This document shows positions 32,213 to 40,199 of a stretch of 64,000 nucleotides of DNA, piece by piece. Made by a program: the position numbers and the translations under genes. Origin of the DNA: Paracoccus yibinensis (lineage in GTDB: Bacteria > Pseudomonadota > Alphaproteobacteria > Rhodobacterales > Rhodobacteraceae); the NCBI RefSeq assembly GCF_030846195.1, contig NZ_JAVCWH010000003.1:248001-312000 (forward strand), written 5' to 3'. How positions within the stretch are numbered: position 1 is the stretch's first letter; each line of letters opens with the position of its first letter. The notes below the pieces were generated by a model that did no database searches, was not told the origin of the DNA, and saw nothing but the letters and a program-made list of their open reading frames with translations.

Positions 32213-32274
32213 TCCCCCGGCCCGCGGCACCCCTGCCGCGGGCTTCCTTCTTCCTGAAACCAAGGGGTGACGCC

Positions 32275-32808
32275 ATGCATGGCAGCATCGCCGCACTGTC
32301 ACGCTTGAACGCCTGGTTTTCCCGGATCAGCCTGTGGCTGGCGGGAACCGGGCTGGTGGCGATGACGGTCATCGTCTTTGCGCAGGTCTTCATGCGCTAT
32401 GTCATGAACGACAGCCTTCTGTGGGTCGAACCGGTGGCGATCCTGCTGATGAGCTGGTTCATCTTCCTGGGCTCGGCCGTGGGCGTCCATGAAAGCTTCC
32501 ACATGGGCTTTGACGTGCTGCTGTTCTTTTTGCCCGACAGCGCCGGGACGTGGCTGCGCGCGCTGTCCGACCTGGCCGTGCTGGCCTTCAGCATCGGCAT
32601 GGCGGTCTATGGCTGGCAACTGATGGCGAAGACCTGGGAATCGTCCTTGCCGGTGATCGGGCTGCCGGGGGGCTTCGGCTACATGCCGCTGTTCGCGGGA
32701 GGCGTGCTGATGACGCTGTTCGTGCTGGAACACCTGCTGAACCGGCTGACCGGCCGCACGGTCGAGGCCGCGCCCGATGCCCAAGACATCCTGATGACCG
32801 AGGCCTGA
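32275..32808 (+). CDS. TRAP transporter small permease (DctQ)
   Basis: 177 residues with four membrane helices (LWLAGTGLVAMTVIVFAQVF, VAILLMSWFIFLGSAVGVHE, DLAVLAFSIGMAVYGWQLM and a C-terminal one). The start follows AAGGGG. It joins the large permease, one base downstream, in the inner membrane. Confidence 0.94.
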   Translation: MHGSIAALSRLNAWFSRISLWLAGTGLVAMTVIVFAQVFMRYVMNDSLLWVEPVAILLMSWFIFLGSAVGVHESFHMGFDVLLFFLPDSAGTWLRALSDLAVLAFSIGMAVYGWQLMAKTWESSLPVIGLPGGFGYMPLFAGGVLMTLFVLEHLLNRLTGRTVEAAPDAQDILMTEA

Positions 32809-32809
32809 C

Positions 32810-34090
32810 ATGGAATACCTGATCCTGTTCGGCGTCTTCACCGTCCTCATGCTGATCGGCACGCCGATCGCCTTCTGCCTCGGCATCTCCAGCCTGGCGA
32901 CCGTCGGATACCTGGGCCTGCCGCCGCTGGTGGTCTTCCAGCGGCTGTCGGCGGGGATTTCCGTCTTCACGCTGATGGCCATTCCCTTCTTCATCTTCGC
33001 GGGCGACCTGATGGTCCGGGGCGGCATCGCCGCCCGGATCGTGGCCTTCGCCGGGTCGCTGATCGGCCATGTCCGGGGCGGCTTGGGGCAGGTCAACATC
33101 GCGGCATCCACCCTGTTCGGCGGCATTTCCGGGTCGGCGGTGGCCGAGGCGGCGGCGGTCGGCGGCATCATGATCCCGCAGATGAAGGCGCGCGGCTATG
33201 GCGCGGACTACGCTGTCAACGTGACCTCGATGGCCGCGCTGATCGCGCTCTTGCTGCCGCCCAGCCACAACATGATCATCTATTCGATCTCGGGCGGGGG
33301 GCGGATCTCCATCGCAGACCTGTTCACCGCGGGAATCATTCCGGGCCTGCTGCTGGCCGCGGCGCTGTCCGTCACCGCCTATATCGTCGCCCGCCAGCGC
33401 GGCTATCCGACCGAGGCCTTTCCCGGCTTCGCCCGCGTGGGTTACTTCCTGCTGCAATCCATCCCCGGAATGCTGCTGATCGCCATCATCTTCGGCGGTG
33501 TGCGGTCAGGCGTCTTCACGGCCACCGAAAGCTCCTGCATCGCGGTCCTCTATGCGCTGCTGGTGACGATGGTGGTCTATCGCAGCATGTCCTGGTCGGA
33601 CTTCGTCCATGCCACGCAGCAGGCGGTGCGCACGACGGCGATGGTGCTGCTGATCATCGGCATGGCGGGGGCCTTCGGCTGGCTGATGGCCTATCTGCAC
33701 GTGGCGCAGATATCGCTCAACTGGATGCAGTCGGTGTCCGACAATCCTTTCGTGATCCTTCTGATGATCAACATCGTGCTGCTGGTGCTGGGCACCTTCA
33801 TGGACATGTCGCCCCTGATCATCATCACCACGCCGATCTTCCTGCCGGTGGTTGCGGCCTTCGGCGTCGATCCGGTGCATTTCGGCGTTATCATGATCCT
33901 GAACCTGGGAATCGGCCTGAACACGCCGCCGCTGGGCCCCGTCCAGTTCGTCGCCGCCGCCGTGGCCCGCATTTCCATCTGGGAAGCCATGCGCAGCGTC
34001 TGGCCCTTCTATGCCGCGGGCCTGATCGTGCTGCTGCTGGTGACCTATGTCCCCGCCCTGTCGCTGTGGCTGCCGAGCGTCTTCAAATGA
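32810..34090 (+). CDS. TRAP transporter large permease (DctM)
   Basis: 426 residues, about 12 helices, the sodium-coupled transport subunit. Signature sequences: MAIPFFIFAGDLMVRGGIA, STLFGGISGSAVAEAAAVGG and LNLGIGLNTPPLGPVQFVAA. The stop overlaps the next ATG (ATGA), coupling it to the cupin gene. Confidence 0.96.
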   Translation: MEYLILFGVFTVLMLIGTPIAFCLGISSLATVGYLGLPPLVVFQRLSAGISVFTLMAIPFFIFAGDLMVRGGIAARIVAFAGSLIGHVRGGLGQVNIAASTLFGGISGSAVAEAAAVGGIMIPQMKARGYGADYAVNVTSMAALIALLLPPSHNMIIYSISGGGRISIADLFTAGIIPGLLLAAALSVTAYIVARQRGYPTEAFPGFARVGYFLLQSIPGMLLIAIIFGGVRSGVFTATESSCIAVLYALLVTMVVYRSMSWSDFVHATQQAVRTTAMVLLIIGMAGAFGWLMAYLHVAQISLNWMQSVSDNPFVILLMINIVLLVLGTFMDMSPLIIITTPIFLPVVAAFGVDPVHFGVIMILNLGIGLNTPPLGPVQFVAAAVARISIWEAMRSVWPFYAAGLIVLLLVTYVPALSLWLPSVFK

Positions 34091-34368
34091 AGGGTCCCGT
34101 CCGCACCGTGCTGGCCCATTCCCCCGAATTGATGGTCGTCCGCTTCGCCTTCCGGGCGGGCGACCAGGGCGCACTGCATTCCCACCCCCATGTGCAATCG
34201 ACCTATGTGCAGTCGGGCCGCTACCGCTTCACCGTGAACGGCCGCGAGTTTCAGGTCGGGCCGGGCGATGCCTTCGTCATCCCCTCGAACGCCGAACACG
34301 GCTGCACCTGCCTGGAAGAGGGCGAGCTGATCGACAGCTTCACCCCCTGCCGCGACGATTTTCTGTGA
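34087..34368 (+). CDS. kdgF: cupin protein, KdgF-like
   Basis: A 93-residue single cupin. The metal site is recognisable as HSHPHVQSTYVQSGRYRF and PSNAEHGCTCLEEGELID. KdgF converts 4,5-unsaturated uronate monomers to 5-keto-4-deoxyuronate, the substrate of KduI. The assignment rests on size, the cupin motifs and the position directly before kduI in a uronate operon. ATGA overlap with the permease gene. A generic cupin of another role cannot be excluded. Confidence 0.72.
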   Translation: MKGPVRTVLAHSPELMVVRFAFRAGDQGALHSHPHVQSTYVQSGRYRFTVNGREFQVGPGDAFVIPSNAEHGCTCLEEGELIDSFTPCRDDFL

Positions 34369-34379
34369 AAGGCCCTGCC

Positions 34380-35204
34380 ATGACCCATGTCGACACCCGC
34401 CACGCGATCCATCCCGATCATGCCAAACGCATGGACACGGGCGATCTGCGCCGGCATTTCCTGGCCGAGGGGCTGTTCGCCCGGGCCGAGATCCGGCTGG
34501 TCTATACCCATTACGACCGCTTCGTGCTGGGCGGCGCGGTGCCGGACGGGTCGGACATCACCCTGGACAGGATCGCCGAAACCAGGACCGCGACCTTCCT
34601 GGAACGGCGAGAGATGGGCATCGTCAACATCGGCGACACCGGCAGCGTCACGGCGGCGGGCCAGACCTGGGAGATGAAGAAGGGCGACGTCCTGTATCTC
34701 GGCATGGGCTCGGGCGCGGTGACCTTCAGCGGCATGGGCCGGTTCTACATCACCTCCTGCCCCGCGCATCGGGAACTGCCCTGCCGGCTGATCACCGTCG
34801 AGGACGCCAAGGAGATGAAGACCGGCGCGGTGGAAACCTCGAACAAGCGCACCATCCGCCAGTTCATCCACCCGCTGGTCATGGAAAGCTGCCAGCTTGT
34901 GCTGGGCTATACCACGCTGGAGGACGGGTCGGTCTGGAACACCATGCCCGCCCATGTCCACGACCGCCGGATGGAGGCATACCTGTATCACGGCATGGCG
35001 CCCGAGGCGCGCGTCCTGCACCTGATGGGAGAGCCGCAGGAAACCCGCCACCTGTTCGTGGCCGACGAACAGGCGGTGATCTCGCCGCCCTGGTCGATCC
35101 ATTCGGGCGCGGGCATCGGCGGCTATACCTTCATCTGGGCCATGGCGGGCGACAATGTCGATTACACCGACATGGACGTCGTCCAGCCGGGGGACCTGCG
35201 GTGA
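34380..35204 (+). CDS. kduI: 5-dehydro-4-deoxy-D-glucuronate isomerase
   Basis: Zinc-dependent cupin-fold isomerase converting 5-keto-4-deoxyuronate to 2,5-diketo-3-deoxygluconate. 274 residues, the family length. Starts MTHVDTRHAIHPDHAKRMD. The metal-binding histidines and glutamate are in NTMPAHVHDRRMEAYLYHG, and SPPWSIHSGAGIGGYTFIWA is the family C-terminal block. It is followed by kduD with a four-base GTGA overlap. Confidence 0.96.
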   Translation: MTHVDTRHAIHPDHAKRMDTGDLRRHFLAEGLFARAEIRLVYTHYDRFVLGGAVPDGSDITLDRIAETRTATFLERREMGIVNIGDTGSVTAAGQTWEMKKGDVLYLGMGSGAVTFSGMGRFYITSCPAHRELPCRLITVEDAKEMKTGAVETSNKRTIRQFIHPLVMESCQLVLGYTTLEDGSVWNTMPAHVHDRRMEAYLYHGMAPEARVLHLMGEPQETRHLFVADEQAVISPPWSIHSGAGIGGYTFIWAMAGDNVDYTDMDVVQPGDLR

Positions 35205-35926
35205 ACCCCTTCTCGCTGGACGGCCAGGTCGCGCTTGTCACCGGCGCCAACACCGGCATCGGCCAGGCCATCGCCGTGGCCCTGTCCCAGGCGGGGGCCG
35301 AGGTCATCGCGAGCGGGCGCCGCGACTGCGACGAGACGCTGGCGCTGATGGGGTCCGGTCGCGGCTTGCGGCTGGACTTCCGCGATCCCCTGGCGGCGCG
35401 CGATGTCTTCGCGTCCGAACGCATCGACATCCTGGTCAACAACGCGGGCATCATCCGCCGCGCCGATGCGGTCGAGTTCTCCGAGGCCGACTGGGACGAG
35501 GTGATGGACGTGAACCTCAAGGCGCTGTTCTTCACCTGCCAGGCCTTCGCGCGGGCCGCCCTGCCGCGCGGGCGGGGCAAGATCGTCAACATCGCGTCCC
35601 TGCTGTCCTTCCAGGGCGGCATCCGGGTGCCGTCCTATACCGCGTCGAAACATGGCGTCGCGGGCCTGACCAGGCTGATGGCCAACGAATGGGCCGCCGC
35701 CGGGCTGAACGTCAACGCCATCGCGCCCGGCTATATCGAGACCAACAACACCGAGGCCCTGCGCGCCGATCCCGACCGGTCGCGCGCGATCCTGGACCGC
35801 ATCCCCGCAGGCCGCTGGGGCCGCCCCGAGGATATCGGCCAGACCGCCGTGTTCCTCTCCGCCCCCGCCTCCGACTACATCAACGGCGCCGTCCTCAACG
35901 TCGATGGAGGCTGGCTTGCAAGGTAG
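35201..35926 (+). CDS. kduD: 2-dehydro-3-deoxy-D-gluconate 5-dehydrogenase
   Basis: Short-chain dehydrogenase reducing 2,5-diketo-3-deoxygluconate to KDG. 241 residues, GTG start overlapping the kduI stop. Rossmann motif TGANTGIGQAIAVAL, NNAG motif ILVNNAGIIRR, and catalytic YTASKHG after SLLSFQGG. The C-terminus YINGAVLNVDGGWLAR is typical of the family. Its 3' end overlaps the uxuB start region. Confidence 0.95.
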   Translation: MNPFSLDGQVALVTGANTGIGQAIAVALSQAGAEVIASGRRDCDETLALMGSGRGLRLDFRDPLAARDVFASERIDILVNNAGIIRRADAVEFSEADWDEVMDVNLKALFFTCQAFARAALPRGRGKIVNIASLLSFQGGIRVPSYTASKHGVAGLTRLMANEWAAAGLNVNAIAPGYIETNNTEALRADPDRSRAILDRIPAGRWGRPEDIGQTAVFLSAPASDYINGAVLNVDGGWLAR

Positions 35927-37325
35927 GCTTTTCCGCGAACCGACCACGCAGGGGGGTATCGTCCACCTGGGCCTCGGCGCCTTCTTCCGCGCCCATGGCG
36001 CGATCTATGTGGCCGAGGCAGGGGGCTGGGGCATCACCGGCGTCTCGCTGCAATCGCCGGGCACGCGCGACAGGCTGAAGCCACAGGGCTGGGCCTATAC
36101 GGCGCTTGAACTGGGACCGGAGGGCGAGAAGCCGCAGGTCGTGACGGTCCTGCGCGACGTGCTGGTCGCGCCGGAAGACCCCCAGGCGGTGCTGGAGGTG
36201 ATGGCCGCGCCCGATACGCATATCGTCAGCTTGACGGTGACGGAAAAGGGCTATTGCCACGAGCCGTCCACGGGCCGCCTGAACCGCGACCATCCCGACA
36301 TCCGGCACGACCTGGCGAACCCGCTGCCGAAATCCGCGCCGGGCTTCCTGGTCCGCGCCCTGGCCCTGCGCCACGCGGCGGGGCTGCCGCCCTTCACGGT
36401 GCTTTGCTGCGACAACCTGCCGGAAAACGGCCGGGTGGTGCGCGGCGTGACCCTGGAACTCGCCCGCCTGATCGACCCGGCCCTGGCCCACTGGATCGAG
36501 GCCAACGGAGCATTCCCCGCGACCATGGTGGACCGCATCGTCCCCGCCACCACGCCCGCCGACCTGGACCGGCTGGAAGCGGCGACCGGGATCCGCGACG
36601 AAGCCCCGGTCATGCACGAACCCTTCCGCCAGTGGGTGGTCGAGGACAATTTCTGCGGCCCCCGTCCGGCCTTCGAGACGGTCGGCGTGCAGATGGTCGC
36701 GGATGTCACGCCATACGAGCACATGAAGCTGCGGATGCTGAACGGCACGCATTCCAGCCTCGCCTATCTGGGCTATCTGGCGGGGCATGAGACCATCGCC
36801 GAGACCATGGCCGATCCGGTTTTCGCGGGCTTCGTGCGCCGGCTGTGGCGGGACGAGATCATCCTGGCGCTGACGCCCCCGCAGGGCGTGGCTCTGGAGG
36901 CCTATGCCGATGCGCTTGCCGCGCGCTATGCGAACCCGGCGATCCGGCACCGGACCTGGCAGATCGCGATGGACGGCAGCCAGAAGCTGCCGCAGCGGAT
37001 CCTGGGCACCATCGCGGAAAGCCGCGCTGCGGGCCGGGCGGTGCCAGGGCTGACCTTGGCCGTGGCGGCCTGGATGCGCTATGTGTCTGGCCGTGACGAA
37101 AAGGGCCAGCCGATCGAGGTCAAGGATCCCCTGGCCCCGCGCCTGGCCGCCCTGTGGCGCGACGATTCCGCGCAGACGGTGGCGGGATTTCTGGCCCTGG
37201 TCGAGGTGTTCCCGCCCGCGCTGCGCGACGACGCGGGCTTCGCGGCTGACCTGACGGCGGCGCTGTCGGGGTTGGTGCAGGACGGGGCGCGGGCGATGGT
37301 GGCGGGCGTGGAAGCGGTGGGGTGA
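35904..37325 (+). CDS. uxuB: fructuronate reductase (mannitol dehydrogenase family)
   Basis: NADH-dependent reduction of fructuronate to mannonate. 473 residues from the ATG at 35904; a TTG at 35916 is preceded by GGAGG at the right distance and may be the true start, as in uxaC. Cofactor motif GIVHLGLGAFFRAHGAIY; the catalytic lysine block of the family is KLRMLNGTHSSLAYLGYL. The gene overlaps kduD and is the last of the right-pointing operon. It converges with kdgK across a hairpin. Confidence 0.93.
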   Translation: MEAGLQGRLFREPTTQGGIVHLGLGAFFRAHGAIYVAEAGGWGITGVSLQSPGTRDRLKPQGWAYTALELGPEGEKPQVVTVLRDVLVAPEDPQAVLEVMAAPDTHIVSLTVTEKGYCHEPSTGRLNRDHPDIRHDLANPLPKSAPGFLVRALALRHAAGLPPFTVLCCDNLPENGRVVRGVTLELARLIDPALAHWIEANGAFPATMVDRIVPATTPADLDRLEAATGIRDEAPVMHEPFRQWVVEDNFCGPRPAFETVGVQMVADVTPYEHMKLRMLNGTHSSLAYLGYLAGHETIAETMADPVFAGFVRRLWRDEIILALTPPQGVALEAYADALAARYANPAIRHRTWQIAMDGSQKLPQRILGTIAESRAAGRAVPGLTLAVAAWMRYVSGRDEKGQPIEVKDPLAPRLAALWRDDSAQTVAGFLALVEVFPPALRDDAGFAADLTAALSGLVQDGARAMVAGVEAVG

Positions 37326-37334
37326 AATCCCACC
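37316..37334. terminator. hairpin between convergent uxuB and kdgK
   Basis: GGTGGG paired with CCCACC around GTGAAAT, overlapping the uxuB stop and abutting the kdgK stop. It has no T-run, so it may be an extragenic palindrome rather than an efficient terminator. Confidence 0.5.
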
Positions 37335-38234
37335 CTACAGGGCCTCGGCCACCAGGGCGCCGCGATGGCGGATCACCTTGCGGCTGAGGCCATGGCCCGC
37401 CGCGATGGCCGTGGCGCAATCCGCGCCCGACAGGTGGGCCGCCAGATAGCCCGCATTGAAGCTGTCGCCCGCCGCCGTGCTGTCCACGGGGGTTTCGGGC
37501 GCAAGTTCGTCGATCAGCCCCGATCCCTCGGCCCCGCCAAAGCGGATCGGCCCGCCGCCGTTCTTGACCACCACCTGCCCCGCCCCAAGCGCCAGGTAGC
37601 GCGCGACGGTCGCCTGGGGATCGGCATCGCCGAAATGGCTGGATTCATCGTCGAAGCTGGGCAGGACCAGGTCTGCACCTGCCGCCGCATCGCTGATGCC
37701 TTGGCGCATCGTGGCGGCGTCGGCCCACAGGCGCGGACGCAGGTTCGGGTCGAAGACCACCTGCGTTCCCGCCGCCCTGGCGTGGGACAGGGCCGCCAGC
37801 AGGTTTGCCCGGCCCTGCGGCGGAAGGATCGCCACCGTGATGCCCGAGAAATAGGCGACCGCCGCACCGTCAAGCGCCGCGTCCAGAACCGCCGGATCGT
37901 CGGCCAGCCGCTTGGCCGCCGACGTATCGCGCCAATAGGCGAAGCTGCGTTCGCCGTCCTCGAGGCTGATGGCATAAAGCCCGATTTCCCGGTCGGGATC
38001 GCGGCCGACATGGGCGGTGCCGATGCCTTCCGACGCCAGGAAGTCCACCATCTGCTGCGAAAAGGCGCCCTGGCCCACGCGGGACAGGTAATCGACCTGC
38101 CAGTCCGCGCCCAGCAGGCGGCGCAGATACCAGGCCGTGTTCAGCGTATCGCCGGCAATCCCCAGGCGCCACAGGCCGGGCTGGTCCGACTGGCCCAGTT
38201 CGACCATCGCCTCTCCGATGGACAGGATGCGCAT
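37335..38234 (-). CDS. kdgK: 2-dehydro-3-deoxygluconokinase
   Basis: PfkB-family kinase phosphorylating KDG to KDPG. 299 residues. N-terminus MRILSIGEAMVELG, central DYLSRVGQGAFSQQMVDFL, and the PfkB signature with the catalytic aspartate in DSTAAGDSFNAGYLAAHLSG. Its start abuts the uxuA stop. It is the meeting point of both uronate branches; the aldolase (eda) is outside the window. Confidence 0.95.
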   Translation of the reverse strand: MRILSIGEAMVELGQSDQPGLWRLGIAGDTLNTAWYLRRLLGADWQVDYLSRVGQGAFSQQMVDFLASEGIGTAHVGRDPDREIGLYAISLEDGERSFAYWRDTSAAKRLADDPAVLDAALDGAAVAYFSGITVAILPPQGRANLLAALSHARAAGTQVVFDPNLRPRLWADAATMRQGISDAAAGADLVLPSFDDESSHFGDADPQATVARYLALGAGQVVVKNGGGPIRFGGAEGSGLIDELAPETPVDSTAAGDSFNAGYLAAHLSGADCATAIAAGHGLSRKVIRHRGALVAEAL

Positions 38235-39445
38235 CAGGCGGCCCGGTGCCTTCGCGACAGGGCGAGTTCCACGCCGCGCAGTTCCGCCAGCCCCTTGAGG
38301 CGACCGATCGCGGGATAGCCCGGTTGCCCGCCGCGGCCGATGTCATCCAGGATATCCTGGCCGTGATCGGGGCGCATGGGGATGCGCCAGTCCTCGCGTC
38401 CGGCAGCCCGCCTGCGTGCCTCCTCGGCCAGGATGGCGTCGATCAGGTCCACCATGTCGGTCTGACCGGCCAGATGTTCATCCTCGAAGAAGCTGGCGGG
38501 GACGGTGTCGCTGTCGCGGCGGACGTTGCGCAGGTGCAGGAAATGCACCCGGTCGCCCAAGCGGCGCATCATGCCGGGCAGGTCATTGTCGTGCCTTGCC
38601 CCCAGCGAGCCGGAACACAGCGTGATGCCGTTGGCGGGCAGGTCCACCGCCGCCATGCGTTCGGCGTAATCGGCCTCGGTGGACATGACGCGGGGCAGGC
38701 CCAGCAGGGGGAAGGGCGGATCGTCCGGGTGGCAGCACAGCCGCATTCCCAGATCCTGCGCGACGGGGGCTACCTGTTCCAGGAAATCGTTGAAGTTGCG
38801 GCGCAGCACCGCGTCCGTCACCGGGGCATAGGTTTGCAGCAGGTCACGCACGTCGCCCATGGTCAGATGCTCGGCCGCGCCGGGCAGGCCGAAGACCACG
38901 TTTCCGGCAAGCTGCCGGCGCGCGCCGTCGTCCATGTCGGCAAAGCGGCGGGAAGCGGCCTGTCGGATGTCTTCGGGGAAATCCTCGGCCGCGCCGGGGC
39001 GTTCCAGGATATGGATGTCGAAGGCCGCGAAGTCGGTCAGGTCGAAGCGCATGCAGCGCGCGCCGTTGGGGCGGCGCCATTCCAGGTCGGTGCGGGTCCA
39101 GTCCAGCACCGGCATGAAGTTGTAGCAGATCACCCGGATCCCCGCCGCGTGCAGGTTCCGCATGGATTGGGTCCAGTTCTGCACATGGCCCCGCCAGTCG
39201 CCGGTCTGGGTCTTGATCGCCTCGCTGACGGGCAGGCTTTCCACGACCTCCCATTCCAGCCCGGATGGCGTGCCGTCGCGCATGACCGCAAGCTGGGCCT
39301 GACGCCGGTCAATTTCCTCGGGCGTCCAGACGGTGCCCGTGGGGACATGATGCAGGGCCGTCACGACACCCTGGACGCCCGCTTGCAGCATGTCGTCGAT
39401 GGACACGCGGTCGTTCGGACCGAACCAACGCCAGGTCTGTCGCAT
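38234..39445 (-). CDS. uxuA: mannonate dehydratase
   Basis: Dehydrates D-mannonate to KDG with a divalent metal. 403 residues, the usual length. Opening block MRQTWRWFGPNDRVSIDDML; metal-site regions CCHPDDPPFPLLGLPRVMST, CSGSLGARHDNDLPGMMRRL, VHFLHLRNVRRDSD and MRPDHGQDILDDI. It lies 11 bp after the gntR gene and overlaps kdgK by one base. Confidence 0.97.
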   Translation of the reverse strand: MRQTWRWFGPNDRVSIDDMLQAGVQGVVTALHHVPTGTVWTPEEIDRRQAQLAVMRDGTPSGLEWEVVESLPVSEAIKTQTGDWRGHVQNWTQSMRNLHAAGIRVICYNFMPVLDWTRTDLEWRRPNGARCMRFDLTDFAAFDIHILERPGAAEDFPEDIRQAASRRFADMDDGARRQLAGNVVFGLPGAAEHLTMGDVRDLLQTYAPVTDAVLRRNFNDFLEQVAPVAQDLGMRLCCHPDDPPFPLLGLPRVMSTEADYAERMAAVDLPANGITLCSGSLGARHDNDLPGMMRRLGDRVHFLHLRNVRRDSDTVPASFFEDEHLAGQTDMVDLIDAILAEEARRRAAGREDWRIPMRPDHGQDILDDIGRGGQPGYPAIGRLKGLAELRGVELALSRRHRAA

Positions 39446-39456
39446 GTAATCCTCTC

Positions 39457-40134
39457 TCAGTCGGTGAAATAGTCGGGCCGGGCCGCTGCCATCTGCGGCA
39501 CTTCGGTCAGCATCTGGCGCAGATGGGTGCGCATCGCGGTCTCGGACGCGTCCGCATCGCCCTTGCGCAAGGCGTCCAGGATCTGCTGGTGCTGGCCGAT
39601 GATGAAGCCGCGGTCGAAGGCGCGCATGGACAGGTGCCGCAACCGGTTCATCTGCGCCTTGAGCCGTTCCAGATCCGCCCAGACCGCCTCTTGTCCCGCC
39701 GCCAGGGCCAGCAGGCGGTGGAAGCGGTCGTCGGATTCAATGAAGTCGTTGACGTTCCCGGCCTGGTCCGCGGCTGTCTGGCGGGCGATTTCATCCGCCA
39801 TGCGGTCCAGCATCTCGGCAGGCCGTGCCTGGGCCACGATGCGGGCCAGGTCGGCCTCGACCGCCTCGCGGATGAAGCGGGCGGACAGGACCGCCGCGAC
39901 CGATATCTTGCTGATATAGGTGCCGCGCTGCGGGCGGACCTCGGCCAGGCCGTCGCTGGCCAAGCGGATGAAAGCCTCTCGCACGGGCTGGCGGCTGATG
40001 CCGATGGCGGCCGCGACCTCGGTTTCGCTGATGCGCATGCCGGGGGGCAGATCGCCCTGCTGGACACGTTTGCGCAGCCAGTCATGGACCTGGAACGCAG
40101 TGCTGGGCGCGATCGTGATGCGTGCAATGTCCAT
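39457..40134 (-). CDS. GntR family regulator with FCD domain (uronate regulon, right end)
   Basis: 225 residues from the ATG after GGGGAGG; an upstream in-frame ATG would add a short N-terminus. The winged HTH shows FQVHDWLRKRVQQGDLPPG, then VAAAIGISRQPVREAFIRLA. The FCD domain includes DDRFHRLLALAAGQEAVWAD and GQHQQILDALRKGD. It heads the uxuA-kdgK operon, and its promoter region holds a palindrome like that of the first GntR gene. UxuR- or ExuR-like local control is the likely role. Confidence 0.92.
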   Translation of the reverse strand: MDIARITIAPSTAFQVHDWLRKRVQQGDLPPGMRISETEVAAAIGISRQPVREAFIRLASDGLAEVRPQRGTYISKISVAAVLSARFIREAVEADLARIVAQARPAEMLDRMADEIARQTAADQAGNVNDFIESDDRFHRLLALAAGQEAVWADLERLKAQMNRLRHLSMRAFDRGFIIGQHQQILDALRKGDADASETAMRTHLRQMLTEVPQMAAARPDYFTD

Positions 40135-40164
40135 GGAAGCCTCCCCGCCAAGCAATCTATGCCA

Positions 40165-40180
40165 TACTTCCATACAAGTA
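40165..40180. promoter_or_regulatory. candidate GntR operator 2 (TACTTCCATACAAGTA)
   Basis: A 16-bp palindrome with five-base arms TACTT / AAGTA, 31 bp upstream of the gntR start. The core ACTTCCATACAAGT matches the ACT-W-S-CATA-Y-W-AGT pattern of the site at 29733-29746. Confidence 0.68.
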
Positions 40181-40199
40181 AAGCCTCCCGGAATCCGAT

